53,245 bases of DNA from Paracoccus sp. IB05 (GTDB lineage: Bacteria; Pseudomonadota; Alphaproteobacteria; Rhodobacterales; Rhodobacteraceae): contig NZ_JAEFCF010000038.1 in the NCBI RefSeq assembly GCF_016405985.1, positions 1 to 53,245 of the forward strand, read 5' to 3'. A model generated the notes under the pieces. It made no database searches. It was given only the letters and a program-made list of their open reading frames with translations, and was not told the origin of the DNA. Shown here piece by piece: positions 16,671-25,833 of the stretch. Both the position numbers and the translations under genes were made by a program. How positions within the stretch are numbered: the first letter of the stretch is position 1; the number at the start of each line of letters is the position of its first letter.

Positions 16671-17172
16671 GGCGTTCCAGCTGCTCCCAGACCCGCAACG
16701 GGAAATTGCGTGTCTCGGGCAGGCCCTGCTGAAAGAGCCGCCGGGGGCCGCCGCTATTGGTGCCATTGCTGGCTAGTATGGCGCTGCCGCGGGCGCTGAG
16801 ACCCATCGCGCCCCGCGCCGCAGCCGGTGACCTGATCCGGCGCGGCGCGGGATGCAGGTCGCGGATCTCTGCTACGAAACTGCCGCTGCCGACCCTGCGC
16901 TGGATAAACCCTTCGGCGTGAAGCTGGCTGTAGGCGGCCTCGACCGTATCGCGCGACACCCCGAGAGAGCTCGCAAGACCGCGCGTCGCAGGCAGGGGTT
17001 TGCCTGCCGTCAGTGCCCCGTCCAGGATCAGCTGACGGATCGCCCGCTGGATGCGAGCATGGAGTGGCAGGCCGGCATGATCGGGCTGGATCAGCCAGGC
17101 CTTCACTGTTTCAAGCTGGGTATGACGGAACAAATGGACTGACCTAATATGAGTAGACTGAACTAAAACCAT
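16671..17172 (-). pseudogene. MocR/PdxR-type GntR regulator, C-terminal two thirds missing
   Basis: About 167 residues remain. The GntR winged helix is intact (LPLHARIQRAIRQLILDGAL, LPATRGLASSLGVSRDTVEAAYSQL, GSGSFVA) and is followed by the beginning of the aminotransferase-like domain, ending at FPLRVWEQLERQ. Full MocR proteins are about 450-500 residues. The break coincides with the IS481 fragment. It is divergent from benE and may once have controlled it. Confidence 0.82.
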
Positions 17173-17379
17173 GCCAATTTGGATTGCCAAATGCGAGAGC
17201 CTTGTCACGGCCTCACACAACTACACAGAGCATGACAGGGCTTTTTACCTGAGAGCCGGGCTTCGGTCCCGGAAATGGTCTGGCGATGATAAGCGAATTG
17301 GACGGGCCTGACCGGACCGAAATCGGTGATCAGGGGGATGCAGGCAGTTTCGCCTGCGAAAGTGAGAGACCCTGCCACC

Positions 17380-18594
17380 GTGTCTACCCCACCCACTGCG
17401 CGAGATGCCGCCTCTCCGACCCGCCTGCGCGCGCGGGATCTGCTCAATCCGACCATTGCCGGACTGGTCTCGGTCATTGTCAATTATGGCGGCACCTTCA
17501 TCCTGGTGTTTCAGGCCGCGCGGATCGCCGGGCTTGATCCCGCGCAGACGGCCTCCTGGGTCTGGTCGGTGTCAATCGGCGTCGGGCTGACGGGGCTTTT
17601 GCTCAGCTGCTACTACCGCATGCCGGTGATCACCGCCTGGTCAACGCCGGGGGCGGCCTTTCTGGTCACCGCACTTGGCACCGTCAGCTACCCCGAGGCC
17701 ATCGGGGCCTATATCCTCTCAGGCCTGGCCTTTGTGATCCTTGGTCTCTCGGGGCTCTTTGACCGGCTGATCCGGTTGATTCCACCCGCCATTGCCGCCG
17801 CCTTGCTGGCAGGGGTGCTTTTGCAATTCGGGATCGGTGCGTTTGGCGGGGCCAGCACCGATCCGGCGCTGATCGGGCTGCTGGTTGCCAGCTATCTGGT
17901 GTTGAAGCGCTTTACGGCCCGCTACGCGATTGTCGGCATCCTGCTGATCGGCCTTGCCTGGCTTTTGCTGCGGGGTCAGGTCGATCTGTCGGGCCTGACG
18001 CTGGAATTCGCGATCCCGGTTCTGACCCAGCCGGTCTTCACCCTGAATGCGGCGCTGAGCGTTGCGCTGCCGCTCTTCCTGATCACGCTGACCGGCCAGT
18101 ATATGCCGGGCATGCTGGTGCTGCGGAATGACGGCTATCAGGTCAGCGCCAGCCCCATCGTGACGGTGACGGGCCTCGGCTCGCTGCTGATGGCACCGTT
18201 CGGGTCACACGCGGTCAACGTCGCGGCGATCACGGCAGCCATCGTCACCGGCAAAGAGGCGCATGACGACCCGGCAAAGCGCTGGATCGGCGGTATCGCG
18301 GCGGGGCTGTTCTATACGATGATCGGGATTTTCGGCGTGACGCTGGCCAGCCTGTTCATGACCTTTCCGGCCGTCTTCATCACCGCACTGGCCGGGCTGG
18401 CGCTGCTTGGAACCATCGGGGGGAGCCTTGCCAGCGCGATGGCGGACCCCGCCATGCGCGAAGCGGCGCTGATCACCTTCCTCGCCTCGGCGGCGAATAT
18501 CCGGTTTCTGGGCATTGGCGGGGCCTTTTGGGGGCTGGTGATTGGTCTGATCGCCTGGGCGATCCTGACGGGTGGCAGACGGAAAGCCGCCTGA
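17380..18594 (+). CDS. benE: BenE family benzoate/aromatic acid:H+ symporter
   Basis: About 404 residues with 11-12 membrane spans and BenE features such as VNYGGTFILVFQAARIAGL, ITAWSTPGAAFL and APFGSHAVNVAAITAAI. BenE imports benzoate by proton symport in catabolic clusters, but no benzoate genes are next to it here. The start is uncertain: GTG at 17380 (VSTPPTARDA) has GAGAG nine bases ahead; ATG at 17338 and GTG at 17326 are in frame but lack ribosome sites. The substrate is inferred from family only. Confidence 0.88.
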   Translation: MSTPPTARDAASPTRLRARDLLNPTIAGLVSVIVNYGGTFILVFQAARIAGLDPAQTASWVWSVSIGVGLTGLLLSCYYRMPVITAWSTPGAAFLVTALGTVSYPEAIGAYILSGLAFVILGLSGLFDRLIRLIPPAIAAALLAGVLLQFGIGAFGGASTDPALIGLLVASYLVLKRFTARYAIVGILLIGLAWLLLRGQVDLSGLTLEFAIPVLTQPVFTLNAALSVALPLFLITLTGQYMPGMLVLRNDGYQVSASPIVTVTGLGSLLMAPFGSHAVNVAAITAAIVTGKEAHDDPAKRWIGGIAAGLFYTMIGIFGVTLASLFMTFPAVFITALAGLALLGTIGGSLASAMADPAMREAALITFLASAANIRFLGIGGAFWGLVIGLIAWAILTGGRRKAA

Positions 18595-18612
18595 CCGGGG
18601 GCTCCCGGTCAG
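18591..18612. terminator. Bidirectional terminator between benE and the acetyltransferase
   Basis: CTGACCGGG (18591-18599), loop GGCT, CCCGGTCAG (18604-18612), followed by CCCTTTTCCC. The 9-base stem overlaps the stop codons of both converging genes. Confidence 0.75.
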
Positions 18613-19148
18613 CCCTTTTCCCATTCGCGACTCAGGATCGCGTATTGCATGGTGTTCTCATAAATCGGCTCGCCTGCCGCATCGCTGCTGAAGGTGACAT
18701 ATTCGACGAATGTCCCCTCATGCCGCATCCCCAGCCTTTCGCAAAGCTGGCGCGAGCGGGTGTTATGATCCTCGACATAGGCATAGAGGCGGCGCGTGCC
18801 TGCAGTGCTGAAGAGGTGATCGAAAAGCGCCCGCGCCGCCTCAAGAGCAAAACCCCGGCCCGCGAAGGCCGGGTTGAAGTTCCAGCCGGCCGAGACGGTG
18901 TCGGGCTCTTCCGCTTCGGGATGGGCGAAGAGATCCCCGATCAGCTGACCGGAACCCTTCAGCGCAACCGCGATCTGCTGGTCATCGCCGCTGCGCGCCA
19001 CCGCATCCGCACGGGCCGCCGCCAGATCCGTAAGTTTCAGGTCCAGAAAGCAGCTGGATACGGGTGTGTGCAGATAGGCGAACAGCCGCTCTGCATCACC
19101 CTCCTGAAAGTTGCGCAGGATGAGTCGTTCAGTCTCGATCGGCTGCAT
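18609..19148 (-). CDS. GNAT family N-acetyltransferase (RimJ/RimL type)
   Basis: 179 residues. The N-terminus IETERLILRNFQEGDAERLFAYL is the typical RimJ/RimL-like opening. The acetyl-CoA region reads FAGRGFALEAARALFDHLF, and the C-terminal RLYAYVEDHNTRSRQLCERLGM carries the usual asparagine and tyrosine pattern. The ATG at 19148 has GGAG nine bases upstream; an ATG 15 bases earlier lacks one. The substrate is unknown. It ends 30 bases ahead of the minus-strand MFS gene's stop side, so the two may share a transcript. Confidence 0.88.
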   Translation of the reverse strand: MQPIETERLILRNFQEGDAERLFAYLHTPVSSCFLDLKLTDLAAARADAVARSGDDQQIAVALKGSGQLIGDLFAHPEAEEPDTVSAGWNFNPAFAGRGFALEAARALFDHLFSTAGTRRLYAYVEDHNTRSRQLCERLGMRHEGTFVEYVTFSSDAAGEPIYENTMQYAILSREWEKG

Positions 19149-19178
19149 GACACATGGCTCCATTGCGGCGCGTGCCGC

Positions 19179-20704
19179 TCAGTGTGCCGGCGATCCGGCG
19201 GGTTTGCTGTAACTGGCGAGGGCGATGTAAACCACCCCTGACAGGATCAGGATCAGGATGGCCGAGGTGCTCAGCAGTACGGAATGGGTCTGCGTGAAGG
19301 CAGCCTTTCCGGCCTCGATCAGGGCGGCACCCTGCGCGCCACCCAGTTCGCTCGCCACGATATAGCTGTCGCCGATGCTGCGGGCGGCCTGCTCTGCGAG
19401 AGCGGGCGGCAGACTCGCGGGCAATTCGATTGCGTGGCTGAACACGCCGGACATGAAGACGCCGAAAAACGTGATGCCGAGGCCGGTTCCCAGCTCGTAG
19501 CCGGTGGCTTCCAGTGACCCGGCAGCCCCACCCCCTTGCTGGCTTCGACCGAACCCATGATCGCGATGGACGAGGCCGTCAGCCCGATACTGAGCGTCAG
19601 GCCAAGTACGGCCAGCGCCGTAGGCACGGTAAAGCCGGGGTCGTGGAAGTCGCTCTGCGCGATATAGGCAAGCGCCGCTGCGGCAAGGACCAGCGAGAGG
19701 CTGGCAACCCGCCGCAGCCCGAAGTGATTGGACAGATAGCCCGCAATCGGCCCGCCAATGGCCGCCGCCGCCATGATCGGGATCATGAAGATCCCGGCCT
19801 GAAGCGGGGTCTTGCCGAGAACATATTGCAGTTCCTGCGCCAGCGTCAGCTCCACCCCCGCCAGTGCGCCGGTGGCGACAATCGCCATGATCAGCCCGGC
19901 GACGATGGCGGGGTGCGACAGCAGCGACAGGTCCAGCATCGGCTCGGGCGACCGCAACTGCTTGCGCGCAAACAGCGCCAGCATCGCAATGCCAAACACC
20001 AGCACGAGGGTGATCACCGGCCAGGCGTGCTTGCCCCCGAACCCGGCCTTGATGCCGTAGACCATGGAAATCATCCCCGCGATCAGCAGCAGCGCCTGAC
20101 CGATGGCCCATTTCCCGGGCACCGTCAGCTCGTTGCGAGGCAGCAGCAGCCAGCAGGCCGGGGCCACGATCAGCATGACCGGCACGTTGATCAGGAAGAC
20201 AGACCCCCACCAGAAATGCTCCAGCAGCGCGCCGCCCACCAGCGGGCCGAGTGCCGCCCCAGCAGCGCCGACGGTGCCCCAAAGCCCAAGTGCCATTGCG
20301 CGCTCGGCGTCATCCTCAAAGGTTTTGCGGATAAGGCCCAGCACGCAGGGCATGATCATCGACCCGCCAAGCGCCAGCATGACCCGCGCCCCGATCAGCT
20401 CTGCCGCGCTTTGCGCGAAGGCAGCCCAGGCCGAGGCCATGGCAAAGATGACCAGCCCCGTCAGCAGGATCCGGTGGTTGCCGACCCGGTCGGACAGAGT
20501 GCCCATCGGCACCAGAAGGCCCGCCATCAGCAGCGGATAGATGTCGATGATCCACAAGACCTCGGTCCCCGAGGCGCCCAGGGCCTGGGTGAGGCGGGGT
20601 ACAGCGACATGCAGGATTGTAATGTCGAGAACGACCGGCAAGAAGGCCAGCATCACCGCCAGCAGGACAAGCCAGCGTTTCGGATCAGGTGGAGAGACGG
20701 ACAT
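19179..20704 (-). pseudogene. DHA2 (QacA/SmvA-type) MFS multidrug efflux pump, frameshifted
   Basis: The first ~395 codons (MSVSPPDPKRWLVLLAVMLA onward) encode a 14-span DHA2 transporter with motif A-like GTLSDRVGNHR and motif C-like ALGPLVGGALL. After MGSVEASKG the frame changes near 19525-19538, in the run GCCCCACCCCCTTG; the correct continuation AAGSLEATGYELGTGLGITF runs in another frame to 19179. Joining the two gives a normal length of about 508 residues. It may be a real inactivating indel, a phase-variable C tract, or a sequencing error. It is divergent from a TetR repressor, the arrangement of smvA-smvR. Confidence 0.85.
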
Positions 20705-20742
20705 GGGAAACCTACGGATTCGATTGCAGTCGCCGATATAAA

Positions 20743-20767
20743 TACATACGTATGTAATTCAATTGAA
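20743..20767. promoter_or_regulatory. Operator palindromes between the MFS pump and its TetR repressor
   Basis: TACATACGTATGTA (20743-20756) is a perfect 14-base palindrome, followed one base later by TTCAATTGAA (20758-20767), also perfect. They sit in the 85-base divergent promoter region, the expected place for the TetR operator. Confidence 0.7.
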
Positions 20768-20789
20768 ATGTAAGTGAGCCATAGGGAAG

Positions 20790-21326
20790 ATGGGCAGAAA
20801 ACCGACAATCAGCCGTGACAGATTACTGGATCTCGCTGAAGAGATCGTGCGCCATGGCGGCGGAGCCGCGCTGACCATCGGCGCGCTGGCGCAGGCGGCG
20901 GGCATCTCGAAAGGGGGCGTGCAATATTCCTTCGCCAGCAAAGACACGCTGGTTCGCGCACTGATCGACCGCTGGACCAGCCAGTTCGACGCGCTTCTGG
21001 GCGATGAGCCGGGGGCGGACCCGGTCAGCTTCGTCCGGCACTACATCGCGGTGACCCGGCAATCGCAACAGGCGATGAACGCCAAGATGGCTGCGCTGAT
21101 GGTCAATTACCTCGAAGACCCCGCCACCCTGCGAGAAACCCGCTACTGGTATCACGGGATCTTTGCCCGCCTCGGCGGACCATCACTCGAAGCGCAGGCG
21201 GCGCGGGTGGCCTTCCTTGCGGTGGAAGGCCTGTTTCTGATGCGGATCAATGGCATAGATGAAGACGGCACCTGGACCGGAATGCTCGATGATGTCGAGG
21301 CGATCCTGTCCCGCGTGACGGGTTAG
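20790..21326 (+). CDS. TetR family repressor of the divergent MFS pump (SmvR-like)
   Basis: 178 residues. The N-terminal HTH covers RDRLLDLAEEIVRHGGGAALTIGALAQAAGISKGGVQYSF. The C-terminal ligand domain ends with FLAVEGLFLMRINGI. Divergent placement beside a QacA/SmvA-type pump and the palindromes between them indicate local repression relieved by a pump substrate such as a cationic biocide; that substrate is inference. The pump gene is frameshifted, so the repressor may be orphaned. Confidence 0.87.
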   Translation: MGRKPTISRDRLLDLAEEIVRHGGGAALTIGALAQAAGISKGGVQYSFASKDTLVRALIDRWTSQFDALLGDEPGADPVSFVRHYIAVTRQSQQAMNAKMAALMVNYLEDPATLRETRYWYHGIFARLGGPSLEAQAARVAFLAVEGLFLMRINGIDEDGTWTGMLDDVEAILSRVTG

Positions 21327-21787
21327 CCCCGCGCGCGGGTGCCCACCGGATGCTGCGAGCGGAAGCCGACGGCAAAGCGGTTCCAAGCGTTGATCGTATT
21401 GGTGATGAGGGTCAGCTCCACTCGCTCCCGCTCATCAAAGACTTCCGCGAGGGCCGCGTAATCCGCATCAGGCGCGCCGGTGCTTTCCAGACGGGTCAGC
21501 GCCTCGGCCCAGGCCAGCGCGGCGCGCTCGCGTGCATCAAAGGCGGGGCTTTCGCGCCAGGCCGACAGAACGTCCAGCTTTTGCTGCGGGACACCCGCCG
21601 CGCGCGCCTCGGGCGCGTGCAGGTTCAGGCAATAGGCGCAGCCGTTGATCTGCGACACACGCAACTTGATCAGCTCACGCAGGATCAGCGGGATCGAGAC
21701 CTGGTTCGTCGCCTCATCAAGCGCCATCATCGCCTTCATCACCTCTGGCGCGGCGGCGTAATAGTTCATCCTGACAGACATGCTCAT
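21323..21787 (-). CDS. AhpD-like carboxymuconolactone decarboxylase family protein
   Basis: 154 residues with the AhpD-type redox motif INGCAYCLNLHAPEAR: C50, C53 and H57. Such proteins act as alkylhydroperoxidase-like reductases or stress proteins. A GGGAG ribosome site supports the ATG at 21787. The 3' end overlaps the tetR stop by four bases. It could respond to oxidative stress or quinone-like compounds, but no regulator is evident. Confidence 0.9.
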   Translation of the reverse strand: MSMSVRMNYYAAAPEVMKAMMALDEATNQVSIPLILRELIKLRVSQINGCAYCLNLHAPEARAAGVPQQKLDVLSAWRESPAFDARERAALAWAEALTRLESTGAPDADYAALAEVFDERERVELTLITNTINAWNRFAVGFRSQHPVGTRARG

Positions 21788-21842
21788 GACTCCCTGAAAC
21801 CTGGAGGCCGGGCGGCGGCCCTATTCCACGCGGTTCCCCCTA

Positions 21843-22586
21843 TCAGGGGAAAAGGCCCCCGTCATCCGCATCGGGCTCAATGGTCAGCGAGATATGGCGC
21901 GGCCGCGTCAGCGCGACAAGCCCCGCCTCGACCACGTCGCGGCTGGTGGCGCGGGCGTCTTTCCCGCGAGTTTCGACCTCGTCCCAGTCCTGCTGGCCCG
22001 GCAAAACCTCGTCCAGATAGGGCGGGTTCACCTGGAGCGAGCGGAACCTGCTGCCCCTGAACGCCTGAAGCCATCCCTCGGCCAGCGCGACCTGGCCGCG
22101 CTTGGCGGCATAGAAGGGTACCGATACCGATTGCAGCGCCGCATTTGGCAAGCCGCTGATCGAGCCGATCGTCAGAACATCTGGCTCCTCCGAGTTTTCC
22201 ATCAGCGGGTGCAGCCCCTGGAAAAGCAGAAAAGTGCCCGAAATCGCCGCATTGATAACCGCAAGCACCTCGTCCAGGGCATAGGACCCAGACCAAGCCT
22301 CCAACCACATTGCGCCATTGTTGATCACGATAGCGACCCGCGATGTGAGGCTGGCAATCGTTGCAACACATGTCTCGACAATGTTTGCATCGGCCAGATC
22401 CAGCGCAGAAAGCCTAGGTGCGCGCAGAACGTGCAATCACCATGTCGCGAATGTCTGAATGGTCGGCATCCCTTCTGCCGCAAAGAACAAGCTCGCACCC
22501 CTCTTCCGCAAGTGACAGGTCGAACGCCGCGCAAAGACCCCTGCCTGCGCCAGTCACCCCAACGACTTTCTGGTTGAGACTGGTCA
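21843..22586 (-). pseudogene. Short-chain dehydrogenase/reductase, frameshifted
   Basis: The N-terminus MTSLNQKVVGVTGAGRGLCAAF holds the Rossmann TGxxxGxG motif (TGAGRGLC, last glycine replaced). After MVIARSAR the frame meets TAG near 22415, while the homologous continuation RLSALDLADANIVETCVAT runs in the next frame. It holds the INNGA segment and the catalytic YAAK (in VPFYAAKRGQV). A single indel at about 22411-22425 explains the break. It lies upstream of and on the same strand as the AhpD-like gene. Confidence 0.8.
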
Positions 22587-22719
22587 TTATGTTCCTCCGG
22601 TTTCCGCACTGCCCGGGCATCGCATTGAACAGAAACGGTAAAGCTCTCGTGATGTCTCTGGGCAGATCTCCATCATTCCTCCACCAAGTCTTGCTGCAAT
22701 CTGCAGGAATTGCCATCAG

Positions 22720-23910
22720 ATGCCCGAATGGAACAATCAGAAGGCCGTGGTGACTGTGCGGAAATGGATTTGGCGCGGCAGTCTGGCGCTTGTGGCAGTT
22801 GTGGGGATCTGGGCCCTTGTCCCGCGCGAGGCGGAACCGCCGCCGCGGTTGACGACCAAAGTGGTCCTCGGCAGTATCGAAGATGCGATCACCGTGCAGG
22901 GCGTGATCGAGCCGGTTGAGGTGGTGGCCGTGGGCGCGCAGGTCTCGGGCCAGATCCGGGTTTTGCATGTGAAGCCAGGCCAGCAGGTCAGCGCCGGCGA
23001 TCCGGTGGCCGAGATCGACAGCGCGCCGCAGCAAAACGCGCTGGCCGCTGCCGAAAGCGGGCTTGCCGCCGCCGAGGCGCAGCGTGACGCACAGGTCGCA
23101 CAGGCCCGTCAGGCAGAACTGACCTTTCGCCGTCAGCAGGAACTTCTGAAAGGCCGCGCCACCTCGACCAGCGATTTCGAACAGGCCGAGGCCGCCTGGC
23201 TGGCCGCCAAGGCCAATATAGCCGCACTTGAGGCCCAGATCACCCGCGCCCGGATCGAGGTTGAAACCGCGCGGGTCAATCTTGGCTATACTGCGATCAC
23301 CGCGCCGATCAGCGGCACCGTGATCGCCATCGCAACCCGGGCGGGCCAGACGCTGAGCGCGGTTCAGGCCGCCCCGACCATCGCCGTCATCGCGCGGCTC
23401 GATCAGATGACAGTCAAGGTCGAAATATCCGAGGCCGATATCGCCCGGGTGACCCCGGGACAGGATGTCTGGTTCACCCTGATGGGTGGCGATCAGACCC
23501 GCTATGAGGCGCATTTGGCCGAAGTGGATCCGGCCCCCACTGCTTATCTCGCGCAGCTGACCGCCGACGCCAGCGCCACCCAGACCACTCGCCCGGCGAT
23601 CTACTTCAATGGCCGTTTCACCGTCCCGAACCCGGATGGGCGGTTGCGCCCTCTGATGACTGCCGAGGTGCGGCTTGTGCGGGCGCAAGTCAGGGATGTT
23701 CCCCTGATCCTTGTATCTGCGCTCGGGGCTGCAGGGCCGGACGGCGCCTATGAGGTCGAGGTAATGACAAGGGCTGGCCCGGTGGTGCGTCAGATCCGCA
23801 CCGGATTGAGTGATGGGGAACGGGTTCAGGTGCTCGAAGGCCTTGCGCCCGGCGATGAAGTTGTCCTGCCTGTCAGTGACGTGGCCCCGATGGAAATGGG
23901 CCTGTGGTAA
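22720..23910 (+). CDS. macA: MacA-like periplasmic adaptor of an ABC efflux system
   Basis: 396 residues: a membrane anchor (about residues 20-35), a lipoyl/barrel-sandwich domain (SGQIRVLHVKPGQQVSAGDPVAEID), a coiled coil rich in AAAESGLAAAEAQRDAQ, a second lipoyl half (LGYTAITAPISGTVIAI), then beta-barrel and membrane-proximal domains. MacA bridges MacB in the inner membrane to an outer membrane channel. The following macB begins inside its stop region, so the three genes 22720-27168 form an operon. Confidence 0.9.
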   Translation: MPEWNNQKAVVTVRKWIWRGSLALVAVVGIWALVPREAEPPPRLTTKVVLGSIEDAITVQGVIEPVEVVAVGAQVSGQIRVLHVKPGQQVSAGDPVAEIDSAPQQNALAAAESGLAAAEAQRDAQVAQARQAELTFRRQQELLKGRATSTSDFEQAEAAWLAAKANIAALEAQITRARIEVETARVNLGYTAITAPISGTVIAIATRAGQTLSAVQAAPTIAVIARLDQMTVKVEISEADIARVTPGQDVWFTLMGGDQTRYEAHLAEVDPAPTAYLAQLTADASATQTTRPAIYFNGRFTVPNPDGRLRPLMTAEVRLVRAQVRDVPLILVSALGAAGPDGAYEVEVMTRAGPVVRQIRTGLSDGERVQVLEGLAPGDEVVLPVSDVAPMEMGLW

Positions 23911-25832
23911 GCGCCCCTCTGATCGCTGTCGAAGACATCACCCGCAGCTTCCGGCTGGGGGATCAGGTGCTGCGCGCCCTGGATGGTGTCAGCCTGACGA
24001 TCCATGCGGGTGAGATGGTGGCCATCACCGGGGCCTCGGGTTCGGGAAAATCGACGCTGATGAATGTTCTGGGCTGTCTGGACCGCCCCGATGCCGGGCG
24101 CTGCATCATCGCGGGCGAGGATACCGCCCGCCTTGGCCCCGATGACCTGGCGCGGCTGCGGCGGCGCCATTTCGGGTTCATCTTCCAGCGCTATCACCTG
24201 ATGCCGGGCCTGACCGCGCAGGGAAATGTCGAGGTTCCGGCGATCTATGACGGCCTGGGGACCGCCGCGCGGGCCGAGCGGGCGCGGAGCCTGCTGACGC
24301 GGCTGGGTCTTGGCGACCGGCTCAGCCACTATCCGAACCAGATGTCGGGCGGCCAGCAACAGCGCGTCTCCATCGCGCGGGCGCTGATGAATGGCGGTGA
24401 GGTCATTCTGGCCGATGAGCCGACCGGCGCGCTGGATCCCGAAAGCGCGCGGGTGGTGATGGAGTTCCTGCACGAGCTGAACCGGGCGGGCCACACGATC
24501 ATCATCGTGACCCATGATATGCGCCTTGCCGCCCAGGCCGGCCGGGTGATCGAGATGCAGGCAGGCCGGATCATCGCCGACCGCAAGACCGGCGACCAAA
24601 TGCCGGACCAGCCTGCGACCGGGCGGATTGCCCTGCCCGCGCGACGTGGTAATCCGCTTACGCTTCTGGCCAATGCCGGTCACATGGCGCTGGCCGCGCT
24701 GATTGCACGGCCTTTGCGGGCCATGCTGACCATGCTTGGCATCGTGATCGGCATTGCGGCAGTGGTCGCGGTGACGGCCCTTGGCGAGGGGTCTCGACGG
24801 CAAATGTCGGCGCAGCTGGACGGGCTTGGCACCGCCACGCTGGAAATCTATCCCGGCACTGGCTGGGGGGACGAAAAAGCCGACCAGTTGCGCACCCTTG
24901 TCGCAGGTGATGCCCTGGCGCTTTCGGCGCAGCCCTATGTCCAGTCGGCCTCGCCGGTGGTGCAGACCTCTGCCCGGGGGCGCGTGGGCAATCAGTCGCT
25001 GAATGTCAGCATCTCGGGCGTCGGCCCGGATTTTCTGGATGTGCGGGGCCGCGCGCTGGTTGCGGGGCGGATGTTTGATGCCTCTGATCTGGCGGCACGC
25101 GCCCCGGTCGCGGTGATCGACGCCACCACCGCCGAGCGGTTCTTTCCGGGTGGCAGCGCGCTTGGTCAAAGCCTGATGTTCGATCAGTTTCCGGCAAAGG
25201 TGATCGGCATTGTCGCGCGGAGCAGGGATGCCGGGCAATCGCTTGAGCTCTTCATGCCGCATACGGCGGTCACAACCCGGATCTCAGGCGCAGGCAGGCT
25301 GAGCGCGATTGTGGTGCGGCTGCGTGATGGCACAGATTCGGCCCAGGCCGAAGGTGCAATCACGGCGGTGATGCTGACGCGGCATGGGGTGAAGGATTTC
25401 TTTGTCTTCAACAATGATCAGCTGCGCCGTGCCGCCGAGGCTTCGCTTGGCACGCTGGCCCTGCTGATTTCCGCCGTGGCCGGGATTGCGCTGGTGGTGG
25501 GTGGCATCGGGGTGATGAATATCATGCTGGTCTCCGTGACCGAGCGGATTTCCGAGATCGGCCTGCGGATGGCGGTCGGCGCGCGCAGGCTCGACATCAT
25601 GGCGCAATTCCTGATCGAGGCGCTGGTGCTGTGCCTCGTGGGGGCGGCCGCCGGGATCGGGCTGGCGCTTGGCGCGGGTTGGATTTTGCGCGATATGGCG
25701 CCGCTGGTCTTCTCGCCTCAGGCCATTCTGACGGCGACGATTGCGGCAAGTGGGATCGGCCTGATTTTCGGCTTCTTCCCCGCCCGGAACGCCGCGCGCC
25801 TCGACCCGATCGAAGCCCTGAACCGGAGCTGA
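23904..25832 (+). CDS. macB: MacB-like ABC transporter, ATPase-permease fusion
   Basis: 642 residues. The N-terminal ATPase has Walker A GASGSGKS (residues 43-50), signature MSGGQQQR, Walker B VILADEPTG and the HD switch (IVTHDM). The C-terminal permease has one membrane span before a large periplasmic domain and three after it, ending in the FtsX-like tail FFPARNAARLDPIEAL. MacB drives a mechanotransmission pump for macrolides, peptides or siderophores. The GTG at 23904 overlaps the macA stop. Confidence 0.92.
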   Translation: MVSAPLIAVEDITRSFRLGDQVLRALDGVSLTIHAGEMVAITGASGSGKSTLMNVLGCLDRPDAGRCIIAGEDTARLGPDDLARLRRRHFGFIFQRYHLMPGLTAQGNVEVPAIYDGLGTAARAERARSLLTRLGLGDRLSHYPNQMSGGQQQRVSIARALMNGGEVILADEPTGALDPESARVVMEFLHELNRAGHTIIIVTHDMRLAAQAGRVIEMQAGRIIADRKTGDQMPDQPATGRIALPARRGNPLTLLANAGHMALAALIARPLRAMLTMLGIVIGIAAVVAVTALGEGSRRQMSAQLDGLGTATLEIYPGTGWGDEKADQLRTLVAGDALALSAQPYVQSASPVVQTSARGRVGNQSLNVSISGVGPDFLDVRGRALVAGRMFDASDLAARAPVAVIDATTAERFFPGGSALGQSLMFDQFPAKVIGIVARSRDAGQSLELFMPHTAVTTRISGAGRLSAIVVRLRDGTDSAQAEGAITAVMLTRHGVKDFFVFNNDQLRRAAEASLGTLALLISAVAGIALVVGGIGVMNIMLVSVTERISEIGLRMAVGARRLDIMAQFLIEALVLCLVGAAAGIGLALGAGWILRDMAPLVFSPQAILTATIAASGIGLIFGFFPARNAARLDPIEALNRS

Positions 25833-25833
25833 C

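Noticed and set aside
19514..20773. A 419-codon plus-strand frame opposite the MFS pump
   Set aside because: Antisense of the transporter; very basic and polar with no domain.
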